Shown here piece after piece: positions 21,116-28,405 of a stretch of DNA of 35,028 bases. Both the position numbers and the translations under genes were made by a program. The first letter of the stretch is position 1. Every line of letters begins with the position of its first letter. Under the pieces are notes generated by a model that did not search any database, was not told where the DNA came from, and saw nothing but the letters and a program-made list of their open reading frames with translations. The DNA is from Alistipes senegalensis (GTDB lineage: Bacteria; Bacteroidota; Bacteroidia; Bacteroidales; Rikenellaceae): NCBI GenBank assembly GCA_023665825.1, contig JAMPDE010000001.1, positions 922,598-957,625 on the forward strand, in the 5' to 3' direction.

Positions 21116-21393
21116 ACTGCGGCGAGTGCCGCCACAATCGCCGCTATCAGGAAAATCGCCAGAAAGAGAAATCCCAGCACGGCGAACAACATGCCGAAAC
21201 ACCCCCACCGCCGATCGGCCGAAGGCAGCGGGTCGCTCAACAAAACGACGATCAATCCGACCAGCGGAGTGAAAATCAAGCTGATGACGAAAGGCCATCC
21301 GAAACCGATCCGGCGACGGCTTCCGATGATACCCACCAGCACCGACAGGAAGCAACCGCTCAACAGTCCGAAAATCAAAACAAGAAGTGCCAT
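21112..21393 (-). CDS. Small hydrophobic membrane protein of unknown function
   Basis: 93 residues, with two pairs of hydrophobic segments separated by a charged loop (SDPLPSADRRWGCFG). The first hydrophobic segment ends in a basic stretch (GSRRRIGFGW). No family recognised. It starts 18 bp after the stop of the methyltransferase gene in the same direction, so it could be the second gene of a two-gene unit. The long hydrophobic reading with proper start and charge distribution supports a real gene, but its shortness and the GC-rich context leave some doubt. Confidence 0.65.
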   Translation of the reverse strand: MALLVLIFGLLSGCFLSVLVGIIGSRRRIGFGWPFVISLIFTPLVGLIVVLLSDPLPSADRRWGCFGMLFAVLGFLFLAIFLIAAIVAALAAV

Positions 21394-21401
21394 ATATCCA
21401 C

Positions 21402-21417
21402 AGATAATCGATTATCT
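21402..21417. other. 16-bp perfect palindrome across a stop codon
   Basis: AGATAATCGATTATCT is its own reverse complement and spans the methyltransferase stop codon, in front of the small membrane protein start. It is AT-rich inside GC-rich surroundings. It could be an operator for the small gene or chance; no second copy was noticed. Confidence 0.4.
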
Positions 21418-22311
21418 CGCAAACCGGTAGTAGGTTCCCAGCGGCAGCTCCTTGCCGCCGAGATCGGTGAAGCAAAGCTCGCCCCACTGCTCCTCGCGCG
21501 GGACACCGAACGCCTGCCGCACGGCCGTACGGGCCAGCGTCGACGACAACCCCATCGAATAGAGGTTCAGCACGAGAAAGGCTCCCGCAGGTTCGAGCAA
21601 CTGCGCGCAACAGTCGAGCATCTCGCCGATGTTCTCCTCCAAAATCCACTTTTCGCCGTTCGCGCCGCGCCCGTAGGCAGGCGGGTCGAGGATGATGCCC
21701 GCATAGCGGTTGCCGCGTCGCACCTCGCGCCGCACAAACTTCAACGCATCCTCGACCATCCAGCGCACGCCGTCCAAGCCGCTCGCCTCCATGTTCTCGC
21801 GCGCCCACGTAACGACCTGCTTCACCGAATCGACATGCGTCACTTCGGCACCGGCCGCCCGCGCAGCCAGCGTAGCGCCGCCCGTATAGGCGAAAAGATT
21901 CAGCACTTTCGGCGCGCCGGTCGCGGGCATGCCGTTCTCGCCCGCCCCCAGTCGCAAACAGCAATCATGAATGAAATTCCAGTTGGCCGCCTGCTCGGGG
22001 AAGATGCCCACGTGCTTGAACGACGTCAACGCCAGCCGCATGCGCAGGTGCATGCCGCGATAACGGTATTCGACCGTCCAGCGGTCGGGCATCTGCGGAC
22101 GCAGCCGCCATTCGCCCCGTTCGTCGCTGCGGACGTCGCGCACGAACGACGCATCGGCCCGCTGCCACTCCGCTTCGGAGAGCGTCGGCCGCCAGATAGC
22201 CTGCGGCTCGGGCCGCCGTGTCACGTAGGCACCGAAACGTTCCAGTTTTTCAAAATTACCCGAATCGATCAGCTCGTAATCGTCGAATCGGGGCGTCAGT
22301 TGTTGCTGCAT
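21412..22311 (-). CDS. Class I SAM-dependent methyltransferase (RlmI/RlmK-like)
   Basis: 299 residues. A Rossmann-type SAM domain is clear: motif I VLNLFAYTGGATLAARAAGA, an acidic loop VTHVDSVKQVV, and the catalytic-site motif IILDPPAYGRG. This set matches the COG1092 group of rRNA cytosine/guanine methyltransferases (RlmI, RlmK C-domain). The N-terminal part (about 1-100) lacks an obvious PUA domain, so the exact target RNA is unclear. The start at 22311 (MQQQLTPRF) is preferred over an in-frame ATG at 22344, because the minus-strand -7 element at 22342-22349 overlaps that codon and would start transcription downstream of it. Confidence 0.86.
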   Translation of the reverse strand: MQQQLTPRFDDYELIDSGNFEKLERFGAYVTRRPEPQAIWRPTLSEAEWQRADASFVRDVRSDERGEWRLRPQMPDRWTVEYRYRGMHLRMRLALTSFKHVGIFPEQAANWNFIHDCCLRLGAGENGMPATGAPKVLNLFAYTGGATLAARAAGAEVTHVDSVKQVVTWARENMEASGLDGVRWMVEDALKFVRREVRRGNRYAGIILDPPAYGRGANGEKWILEENIGEMLDCCAQLLEPAGAFLVLNLYSMGLSSTLARTAVRQAFGVPREEQWGELCFTDLGGKELPLGTYYRFAR

Positions 22312-22341
22312 GGCGGAAGAAAGTAGGTTGTTCGGAGGGTT

Positions 22342-22349
22342 CAAAGTTA
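22342..22349 (-). promoter_or_regulatory. Bacteroidetes -7 promoter element for the methyltransferase
   Basis: On the minus strand this reads TAACTTTG, an exact TAnnTTTG match, about 30 bp before the chosen methyltransferase start. It also decides between two candidate start codons. Confidence 0.6.
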
Positions 22350-22414
22350 CGCATTTTTATCCGTCGCCGCGTCATTTTTCCGCCGGAAACCGATGCGATC
22401 CGATTTTATATCGC

Positions 22415-22422
22415 TACCTTTG
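22415..22422 (+). promoter_or_regulatory. Bacteroidetes -7 promoter element for the MATE gene
   Basis: TACCTTTG matches TAnnTTTG exactly. Transcription would start near 22429, leaving an untranslated leader of about 120 nt before the MATE start codon, which is long for this region. Confidence 0.6.
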
Positions 22423-22428
22423 CAGCGC

Positions 22429-22527
22429 GGATACGAAAAAGTTTTGTAATCCTCATCGGAGGGCCTCGTCCTATCGGGCCGGATAAGATGACTGGGTAAA
22501 ACCATGCTCCTTATCCGCCCGATTTTT
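22429..22527 (+). promoter_or_regulatory. Structured leader, candidate riboswitch/attenuator
   Basis: The leader can form a terminator: 22475-22487 (CGGGCCGGATAAG) pairs with 22510-22521 (CTTATCCGCCCG) in 12 bp with one bulged C, followed by ATTTTT at 22522-22527. Its 5' arm lies inside an alternative fold: GTTTTG (22441-22446) can close with TAAAAC (22497-22502), TCATC (22453-22457) with GATGA (22487-22491), or CCTC with GAGG across 22451-22462. Mutually exclusive pairing before a transporter gene is the hallmark of a transcription-controlling riboswitch. It does not match the conserved cores of TPP, FMN, cobalamin, purine, fluoride or SAM classes as I know them. The mepA/guanidine-IV motif is a named class found upstream of MATE genes and deserves comparison. 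Confidence 0.55.
22475..22527 (+). terminator. Intrinsic terminator inside the MATE leader
   Basis: A 12-bp GC-rich stem with one bulge, a 22-nt loop and a run of five T after the stem, located 24 bp before the MATE start codon and on the coding strand. Because it lies between promoter and gene, it is more likely a conditional attenuator than an end of transcription of an upstream gene; the upstream gene is on the other strand. Confidence 0.7.
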
Positions 22528-22550
22528 CATTTCAAAACGTTACGCGTACC

Positions 22551-23936
22551 ATGCAAAGAGATGCAATCGATTTCGGTCGAGCGAAAGTTTCGACCCTCTT
22601 TCGGAAAATGTTCGTCCCCACGCTGCTGGGAATGCTCTCCATTTCGGCCGTCACGGCTGTCGACGGCATCTTCGTCGGTCACGGCGTAGGCAGCGACGGC
22701 ATCGCCGCCATCAACATCTGCGTTCCCGTGCTGATGATCTTCGCGGGATTCGGGCTGATGATGGGCGCCGGATGCTCGGTCGTCGCCTCCGTTCATCTGG
22801 CTCGCGGCAACACCAAAGCGGCCCGGCTCAATGCGACCCAATCGCTGTTGTTCGCCACGTTCGTCACGGCACTCTGTTCGGCCGTCGTTCTGCTGTTTCC
22901 CGAACGCACGGCCCGGCTGCTCGGCTCGTCCGAAACGCTGCTGCCGCTGGTGAAAAGCTATTTCTACGGATTCGTGCCCGGATTGACTTTCGAGATATGG
23001 AGCGCCATCGGACTGTTCGTCATCCGGCTCGACGGGGCACCCCGACTCGCCATGTGGTGCAACGTCGTCGCGGCTCTCGCCAACGTCGGCCTCGACTGGC
23101 TTTTCATCTTTCCGCTCGGCATGGGCGTCGCGGGGGCGGCCATCGCATCGACCCTCAGCATGGCGATCGGAGCCGTCATCGCACTGGTCTACCTCTTCCG
23201 GTACGCCGAGCGGCTCAAACCCTATTGGCCCAAACTATCCCGCAAAAGCCTGCGGCTCTCGCTGCGCAACGTCGGTTACCAATGCCGCATCGGCTCGTCG
23301 GCATTGTTGGGCGAAACGACGATGGCCGTCCTGATGTTCGTCGGCAATCTGGTCTTCATGCCCTATCTGGGCGACTACGGCGTAGGGGCGTTCGGCGTGG
23401 CCTGTTACTACGCCCCGTTCGTCTTCATGGTCGGCAACGCCATCGCCCAATCGGCCCAACCGATCATCAGCTACAATTTCGAGGGTACGCCGCAACGAGC
23501 GCTCACGGCCCAGCGGATCGCGCTTCTGACAGCGCTCGGATGCGGTTCGGCCGTGACCGCCGCTTTTCTGTGGGGAAGCGAGGGGCTGGTGGCGCTCTTT
23601 CTCTCGCCGGCCGATCCGGCTGCCGCCATCGCAGTCGAGGGAATGCCCCGTTTCGCACTCGGATTCATCCCGTTCGTGCTCAATCTGACCGCCATAGGTT
23701 ATTATCAAAGCATCGAACGGGTACGGCATGCCACCGGTTACGCCTTGTTGCGCGGAGCGGTATTTCTCGTACCGAGTTTCCTGCTGCTCCCTCGTTGGGC
23801 GGGAAATGCCGGCATCTGGCTCGCCATGCCGCTCTCCGAAATGCTGACCTTGCTCGTTATCGTCGCGGTTTATCTTTTCCGGCCGCAATCGACCAGCGAC
23901 ATTTCGCACCGCACGCAATCGAAGTCGAGCCGGTAG
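22551..23936 (+). CDS. MATE-family multidrug/metabolite efflux transporter
   Basis: 461-residue integral membrane protein with about twelve helices in two repeated halves. The first half starts STLFRKMFVPTLLGMLSISAVTAVDGIFVGHGVG, the typical MATE opening; the second-half counterpart is RNVGYQCRIGSSALLGETTM. Later AQSAQPIISYNFEG is a strong family segment. Sodium- or proton-driven export of a cationic compound is the family role; substrate unknown. The gene has its own promoter and a structured leader, so the substrate is probably also sensed by the leader. Its 3' end overlaps the convergent U32 gene by 67 bp. Confidence 0.92.
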   Translation: MQRDAIDFGRAKVSTLFRKMFVPTLLGMLSISAVTAVDGIFVGHGVGSDGIAAINICVPVLMIFAGFGLMMGAGCSVVASVHLARGNTKAARLNATQSLLFATFVTALCSAVVLLFPERTARLLGSSETLLPLVKSYFYGFVPGLTFEIWSAIGLFVIRLDGAPRLAMWCNVVAALANVGLDWLFIFPLGMGVAGAAIASTLSMAIGAVIALVYLFRYAERLKPYWPKLSRKSLRLSLRNVGYQCRIGSSALLGETTMAVLMFVGNLVFMPYLGDYGVGAFGVACYYAPFVFMVGNAIAQSAQPIISYNFEGTPQRALTAQRIALLTALGCGSAVTAAFLWGSEGLVALFLSPADPAAAIAVEGMPRFALGFIPFVLNLTAIGYYQSIERVRHATGYALLRGAVFLVPSFLLLPRWAGNAGIWLAMPLSEMLTLLVIVAVYLFRPQSTSDISHRTQSKSSR

Positions 23937-25699
23937 CGGAATGCGCCGTGCTCCAAGTACAGTTCGCCGCGAAGCGTCGGATGCTCTTTCAGACACTGGC
24001 CCAACTCGCGCCGGAGGCAGTAGGCCGACCGCATGACGCAACAGCCCGCCGTCGTCGGAGCGAACTCCAACGGCGCGGCGATTTCGCGCACGCCGTGTTC
24101 GCGGTAGAATGCTTCGGCTAAACGGTTGGTGACGTTTTCATCCGCTCCCATGCGCTCCGACGGATAACGGGCCGCCGGATTCTCAGGCAGGATGCGGTGC
24201 GGCAAAGGCTGCGCGAGACGTGCCTGCAACAGTTTATCGAGTGCTTCGCGGCGCAGTTCGGCGACGGTCGAGGCCGGCACGAACCACTCCGCACCGGTGA
24301 CCGCGACCTCGCGCACGGCGAAAACCGTATCGCCGCTGCGGGCCGCCTGCGTGCGGATGGTCACCGCATTGGCTTCGGCGTTGCGGGCCGGTTCGAGCGG
24401 CATCGTCCGTTCGGCGCAGGCCGCCACTCCCTCGCAATCGGTGCAGGCGAAGCGCAAACCAGCGGGCGAAACCGTTATCTCTGCCGTTGCCGGAATGACC
24501 CGCCGCGTGCGGCTGCGTTCAAGCACTTTATTGAACCTCAAATCGAAATTCCGATAGACCGCTGCCCCGACCGCGATGCCCTCCATGCGGTTTGGCCGGA
24601 CGATGCCGCCCTCGACGGCATTGACATTCGTTCCGAACGTACCGGCATCCGAGACGAAACAGATGCCGTCGCCCGCAGCGAGCGATGCGCCCGTCGGCAA
24701 AACCCCGTCGAGCCGGAATCCGTCGCGCAAGAGCTGCGCCACACGCCCCAACGGCTCGCCTACCGCTTTGGGCGTATCGAACGAAGCGACGCCCGCCCGC
24801 CGACCGTCGATAAACCACGTCGATTCGCCGCGCGTGAAACTTTTGGCGGGGTCGGGCGTGAAGTCGGGCACGCTCTCGCCCACCGACGCCCGCCACAGAT
24901 GCGGCCGCACGGCCAACGCCTCGTCGACCGCACGGCGGTAGTAAGCGACCACGTTCTTGATGTAGCCCGTATCTTTGAGCCGCCCCTCGATTTTGAACGA
25001 GGTAACACCCGCGTCGAGCAGGTCGCCGATGCGGGCCGAAAGGTTCAGGTCGCGCACCGACAGCAGGTGTTTGCCGGCGATGTAGCGGCGGCCGTGCCCG
25101 TCGGTCAAGTCCCACGTCTGACGACAGGGTTGGCTGCATGCGCCGCGATTGCCGCTGCGGGGCGACATCGACCGCGAGAGGAAGCACCGCCCGCTATAAC
25201 CGACGCAGATAGCCCCGTGCACGAAACACTCGACTTCGGCCGCCGTTGCGGCGCAGACGGCCCGTATCTCCTCCAACGACAACGCCCGTTCGAGAATGAC
25301 CCGAGCGAAGCCCGCTTCGACCAGAAAACGCGCCCTTTCGGGCGAGTGGTTGAACATCTGGGTCGAAGCGTGCAGCTCGACCGGCAGATTCATCCGCCGC
25401 AGGGCCATGTCCTGCACGATAAGCGCGTCGACACCGGCCGAAATCAACTCACGGGCCTGCGCTTCGGCATCGGCCAATTCATCGTCGAGCAGCAAGGTGT
25501 TGAGCGTGGCATGTACCCGCACCCCGTAACGGTGGGCGTAGTCGACGACGCGGGCGATTTCGTCGGCCGAATTTCCGGCCGCCTGCCGCGCACCGAAACG
25601 CGCACCGCCGATGTAGACGGCATCGGCCCCGTAATCGACGGCGGCGACAGCGGAAACGTAATCCCGCGCAGGAGCGAGCAATTCGACCGATTTTTTCAT
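23870..25699 (-). CDS. U32-family protein, probable RNA hydroxylase (RlhA/TrhP-like)
   Basis: 609 residues starting at MKKSVELLAPARD, the usual N-terminus of the family; a longer in-frame reading to 25768 adds a segment with no family character. The U32 signature is present (ECFVHGAICVGYSGRCFLS), followed by NRGACSQPCRQTWDL; these four cysteines hold a [4Fe-4S] cluster in characterised relatives. The extra C-terminal region (DUF3656-like) and total length are nearer to E. coli RlhA (YdcP, ~650 residues, 23S rRNA C2501 hydroxylation) than to TrhP (YegQ, ~450, tRNA hydroxylation). The old name collagenase-like peptidase is not well supported for this family. It is divergent from serS. Confidence 0.88.
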   Translation of the reverse strand: MKKSVELLAPARDYVSAVAAVDYGADAVYIGGARFGARQAAGNSADEIARVVDYAHRYGVRVHATLNTLLLDDELADAEAQARELISAGVDALIVQDMALRRMNLPVELHASTQMFNHSPERARFLVEAGFARVILERALSLEEIRAVCAATAAEVECFVHGAICVGYSGRCFLSRSMSPRSGNRGACSQPCRQTWDLTDGHGRRYIAGKHLLSVRDLNLSARIGDLLDAGVTSFKIEGRLKDTGYIKNVVAYYRRAVDEALAVRPHLWRASVGESVPDFTPDPAKSFTRGESTWFIDGRRAGVASFDTPKAVGEPLGRVAQLLRDGFRLDGVLPTGASLAAGDGICFVSDAGTFGTNVNAVEGGIVRPNRMEGIAVGAAVYRNFDLRFNKVLERSRTRRVIPATAEITVSPAGLRFACTDCEGVAACAERTMPLEPARNAEANAVTIRTQAARSGDTVFAVREVAVTGAEWFVPASTVAELRREALDKLLQARLAQPLPHRILPENPAARYPSERMGADENVTNRLAEAFYREHGVREIAAPLEFAPTTAGCCVMRSAYCLRRELGQCLKEHPTLRGELYLEHGAFRYRLDFDCVRCEMSLVDCGRKR

Positions 25700-25765
25700 G
25701 CGAAGTGGGAAAACGAACGGCCGACGCGACGCACGCCGCACGGACACGAACGTTTTTAATTCGGA

Positions 25766-25803
25766 CAAAAATACACAATTTCGGGAATTGTTTTGTACTT
25801 TTG
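25766..25803. promoter_or_regulatory. Divergent promoters flanking an inverted repeat
   Basis: CAAAAATA at 25766-25773 is TATTTTTG on the minus strand (U32 gene), and TACTTTTG at 25796-25803 serves serS. Between them lies ACAATT-TCGGG-AATTGT (25775-25791), a 6-bp inverted repeat with a 5-bp spacer, well placed for a regulator acting on both genes. Confidence 0.55.
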
Positions 25804-25843
25804 TCCCTCGTAATCCGAAAACTCAAAATTCACGAAATAAGCC

Positions 25844-27115
25844 ATGCTGACCATCAAGCAAATCCGCGACGACCGCGAGGCCGCCATTCGCAAACTGGCC
25901 AAGAAAGGGGTCGATGCGGCTCCCGTCATCGACAAGATCCTTGCGTTGGACGACCGCCGCAAGGCCATCCAGACCGAATTGGACAACACGCTGGCCGCCC
26001 AGAACAAGGCCGCCAAAGAGATCGGCGCCCTGATGGGTCAGGGCAAACGCGACGAAGCCGAACAGCGCAAACATTTCGTCGCCGACCTCAAAGAACAATC
26101 CGCCCGGCTGCAAGGCGAATCGAACGCCGTGCAGGAGGAGTTGCAGAGCACGCTGGTGACGCTGCCCAACTTCCCGGCCGACATCGTGCCGGAGGGCAAG
26201 ACGGCCGAAGACAATCTGGTGGTGAAACTCGTGGAAAACTACACGAAGCTCGGCGACGAGGCACTGCCCCACTGGGAGCTGGCACGCAAGTACGACATCA
26301 TCGACTTCGATTTGGGCGTGAAGCTCACCGGCGCAGGATTCCCCGTCTACAAGGGCAAGGGTGCCCGGCTGCAACGCGCGCTCATCAATTACTTTTTGGA
26401 CTACAACACCGCAGCGGGCTATCAGGAGGTCGAACCGCCCGTGATGGTCAACGAAGCGTCCGGTTTCGGCACGGGGCAGCTGCCCGACAAAGAGGGGCAG
26501 ATGTACCACGCGACGGTCGACAATTTCTATCTGGTGCCGACGGCGGAAGTCCCCGTGACGAACATCTTTCGCGACGTGATTCTCGACGAAAAGGATTTTC
26601 CGGTCAAGATGACCGCCTATACCCCCTGCTTCCGGCGCGAGGCGGGCTCCTACGGCAAGGACGTACGCGGACTGAACCGCCTGCACCAATTCGACAAGGT
26701 CGAAATCGTGCAGTTGAGCCTGCCCGACCGTTCGTACGAAGCGCTCGACGGCATGGTGGCCCATGTCGAGGGACTGGTGAAGTCGCTCGGACTGCCCTAC
26801 CGCATCCTGCGGCTGTGCGGCGGCGACATGTCGTTCACGTCGGCACTGACCTACGACTTCGAGGTCTACTCCGAAGCGCAGAAACGCTGGCTGGAAGTTT
26901 CGTCGGTGTCGAACTTCGAGTCGTTCCAAGCCAACCGGCTGAAACTGCGCTACCGCGACGCGGAGAAGAAAACGCAGCTGGCCCACACGCTCAACGGTTC
27001 GTCGCTGGCCCTGCCGCGCATCGTGGCCGCGCTGCTCGAAAACTTCCAGACGCCCGACGGCATCCGCATCCCCGAAGTGTTGGTTCCCTACACGGGATTC
27101 GATATTATCGGATAA
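25844..27115 (+). CDS. serS: Seryl-tRNA synthetase
   Basis: Charges tRNA-Ser with serine. 423 residues, the standard bacterial length. The N-terminal coiled-coil arm is rich in charged heptads (about residues 25-105, including KDLKEQSARL-type pattern). The class II catalytic core follows: TAEVPVTN, motif 2 in CFRREAGSYGKDVRGLNRLH, and motif 3 in LNGSSLALPRIVAALLEN. The start ATG at 25844 is 40 bp after the -7 element TACTTTTG. No T-box leader is seen. It is followed by an independently promoted ferredoxin gene. Confidence 0.97.
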   Translation: MLTIKQIRDDREAAIRKLAKKGVDAAPVIDKILALDDRRKAIQTELDNTLAAQNKAAKEIGALMGQGKRDEAEQRKHFVADLKEQSARLQGESNAVQEELQSTLVTLPNFPADIVPEGKTAEDNLVVKLVENYTKLGDEALPHWELARKYDIIDFDLGVKLTGAGFPVYKGKGARLQRALINYFLDYNTAAGYQEVEPPVMVNEASGFGTGQLPDKEGQMYHATVDNFYLVPTAEVPVTNIFRDVILDEKDFPVKMTAYTPCFRREAGSYGKDVRGLNRLHQFDKVEIVQLSLPDRSYEALDGMVAHVEGLVKSLGLPYRILRLCGGDMSFTSALTYDFEVYSEAQKRWLEVSSVSNFESFQANRLKLRYRDAEKKTQLAHTLNGSSLALPRIVAALLENFQTPDGIRIPEVLVPYTGFDIIG

Positions 27116-27116
27116 A

Positions 27117-27148
27117 TTTGCTTTTGCGCTCGACTTTTCGTATCTTTG
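27117..27148 (+). promoter_or_regulatory. Bacteroidetes promoter for the ferredoxin gene
   Basis: TTTG at 27117-27120 and TATCTTTG at 27141-27148 are separated by 20 bp, an excellent match to the Bacteroidetes housekeeping promoter (TTTG, 19-21 bp, TAnnTTTG). It begins immediately after the serS stop codon, giving the small gene an independent and probably strong promoter. Confidence 0.8.
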
Positions 27149-27191
27149 TATTTACGAACACTACACAAACACTCACTAAACAATTAAGAAA

Positions 27192-27359
27192 ATGGCTTAC
27201 AAAATCACGGATTCGTGCGTCGCTTGCGGCACCTGCATCGGCGAATGCCCGGTAGAGGCTATCTCGGCGGGCGACATCTACGTCATCGACCCCGACAAGT
27301 GCATCGACTGCGGCACCTGCGCAGGCGTCTGCCCGAGCGAAGCGATCGTTTCGGAGTAA
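27192..27359 (+). CDS. 2[4Fe-4S] ferredoxin
   Basis: 55-residue clostridial-type ferredoxin, too short for many gene callers. Two complete motifs: C9-x2-C12-x2-C15-x3-C19-P and C37-x2-C40-x2-C43-x3-C47-P, with the usual pseudo-twofold symmetry (ECPVEAI and VCPSEAI). It is an acidic, soluble low-potential electron carrier for enzymes such as pyruvate:ferredoxin oxidoreductase or Rnf. The ATG is preceded by an A-rich tract (AATTAAGAAA), the normal start context in Bacteroidetes. A strong promoter upstream and a strong terminator downstream make it a monocistronic, probably highly expressed gene. It could in principle serve the Ehr-type complex, but nothing in the sequence shows that. Confidence 0.96.
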   Translation: MAYKITDSCVACGTCIGECPVEAISAGDIYVIDPDKCIDCGTCAGVCPSEAIVSE

Positions 27360-27378
27360 TTCCGACGACGATACACCA

Positions 27379-27423
27379 AAGCAGCCCCTCCGATTCGGAA
27401 TCGGAGGGGCTGCTTCGTTTTTA
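27379..27423. terminator. Intrinsic terminator after the ferredoxin gene
   Basis: Near-perfect hairpin: 27381-27396 pairs with 27398-27413 (in practice a 13-bp stem with a small TCGGA loop), followed by TTCGTTTTTAT. It lies between the ferredoxin and the convergent crcB and may serve both, although the T-tract is better on the plus strand. Confidence 0.9.
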
Positions 27424-27430
27424 TCCTGCG

Positions 27431-27808
27431 CTACACCGCCTTGACGAGCGAGCGGCCGAGCCACACGAGCAACAGGCCGAGCAGGAAACTCAACCCGACG
27501 TACAACCCGAAGTAAAGCCAATGTTTCTGTTGGAGTAGCAGGAACATGTCGTCGGAAAAGGACGAGAAAGTCGTGAAACCGCCGCAGAAACCGGTGATGA
27601 GGAAGACGTTCATCGAGGGCGAAATCAAATGGGTCTTCTCGGCCATGCCGAAGAAAATGCCGATGACGAAGCTGCCGATGACATTCACGGCGAACGTACC
27701 CCACGGAAAGGCCGAATTGCAGACGAAATGGGCGAATTTGCCCGTCAGAAAACGCAGGCAGGTGCCGACGAAGCCGCCCAGCCCTGCAATCAACATAGCT
27801 TTGAACAT
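27431..27808 (-). CDS. crcB: Fluoride channel CrcB/Fluc
   Basis: 125-residue membrane protein with four helices that works as a dual-topology dimer to export fluoride. Diagnostic segments: GGFVGTCLRFLTG at the N-terminus, WGTFAVNVIGSFVIG (with the pore Asn), and TGFCGGFTTFSSFSDDM (phenylalanine and serine/threonine track residues). A single copy is present, as in homodimeric Fluc channels. No fluoride (crcB-motif) riboswitch could be seen upstream; TAAATTTG on the minus strand at 27852-27859 is a plausible -7 element. Confidence 0.95.
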   Translation of the reverse strand: MFKAMLIAGLGGFVGTCLRFLTGKFAHFVCNSAFPWGTFAVNVIGSFVIGIFFGMAEKTHLISPSMNVFLITGFCGGFTTFSSFSDDMFLLLQQKHWLYFGLYVGLSFLLGLLLVWLGRSLVKAV

Positions 27809-27851
27809 ATCGTTTCGAGGTTAAAAATCGGAAGCAACCGCAAGTTCCGTA

Positions 27852-27859
27852 CAAATTTA
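27852..27859 (-). promoter_or_regulatory. Possible -7 promoter element for crcB
   Basis: Reads TAAATTTG on the minus strand, matching TAnnTTTG, about 44 bp before the crcB start. No convincing -33 element accompanies it. Confidence 0.45.
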
Positions 27860-28078
27860 ATAAAAATCCCGCCGCACATCTGCCGCACGCCTTATTAAGA
27901 GCGGAACAACGAGCGCGCTTCCCGCCGGCCGAAACCCGAAGACCGTCCGTAGCCCTTAAAACCCCGTTCTTAACGGGGTGGCATGCTCTTTGCCTTATAC
28001 ATCGCCCGTCGGGCCGCGCAGTGTTTCGCGGAAGATCGAACAGCCATCGCCCGCAAACCGAAAAAAAATTCCATCACC
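27860..28078 (+). promoter_or_regulatory. Urease operon leader region with hairpins
   Basis: The 270-bp gap between divergent crcB and ureA holds no convincing gene. Its most obvious element is a perfect hairpin, ACCCCGTT-CTT-AACGGGGT (27961-27979), followed after about 25 bp by a smaller one, GCCC-GTC-GGGC (28004-28014). No clear TAnnTTTG lies on the plus strand; CTCTTTG near 27986-27992 is only a partial match. No NikR-type palindrome and no known nickel/cobalt riboswitch were recognised. An in-frame ATG at 27983 would lengthen UreA by 32 residues but adds nothing like UreA and is rejected. Confidence 0.4.
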
Positions 28079-28381
28079 ATGCATTTGACACCGAAAGAGA
28101 TCGACAAACTGATGCTGCTTTCGCTCGGCTCGATTGCCGAACGGCGCATGAAAAAGGGGTTGAAGCTCAACTACCCCGAAGCCGTCGCCTACATCACCTC
28201 GACCGCCCTCGAAGGGGCCCGCGAAGGCAAAACCGTCGAAACCGTCATGAAAGAGGCGGCGAGCGTGCTGACCAAAGACGACGTCATGGAGGGCGTCGCC
28301 GACATGATCGGCCTGTTGCAGGTCGAAGCCGTCTTCACCGACGGCACCCGGCTGGTCAGCATCCACCAGCCCATCAAATAA
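28079..28381 (+). CDS. ureA: Urease gamma subunit UreA
   Basis: 100 residues, exactly the size of bacterial Ure[24 protein letters not shown] and [25 protein letters not shown] are the conserved first half; [31 protein letters not shown] closes it. It is a structural subunit of urease (urea to ammonia and CO2), cytoplasmic. It opens the ureABCEFGD operon; ureB begins 24 bp later. The start is fixed by homology and by an A-rich tract shortly upstream. Confidence 0.97.
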   Translation: MHLTPKEIDKLMLLSLGSIAERRMKKGLKLNYPEAVAYITSTALEGAREGKTVETVMKEAASVLTKDDVMEGVADMIGLLQVEAVFTDGTRLVSIHQPIK

Positions 28382-28405
28382 CCGTCCACCATTCATTTCT
28401 CGACT

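Noticed and set aside
25700-25768. N-terminal extension of the U32 protein
   Set aside because: It would include the segment between promoter and start; the family begins MKKSVELLAPARD, and the -7 element at 25766-25773 overlaps the longer start codon.
27809-27900. Fluoride riboswitch upstream of crcB
   Set aside because: The conserved pseudoknot core of the crcB motif could not be found on the minus strand; only an ordinary -7 element is seen.
27983-28078. Longer UreA starting at the ATG at 27983
   Set aside because: The extra 32 residues have no counterpart in UreA, and homology begins exactly at the ATG at 28079.
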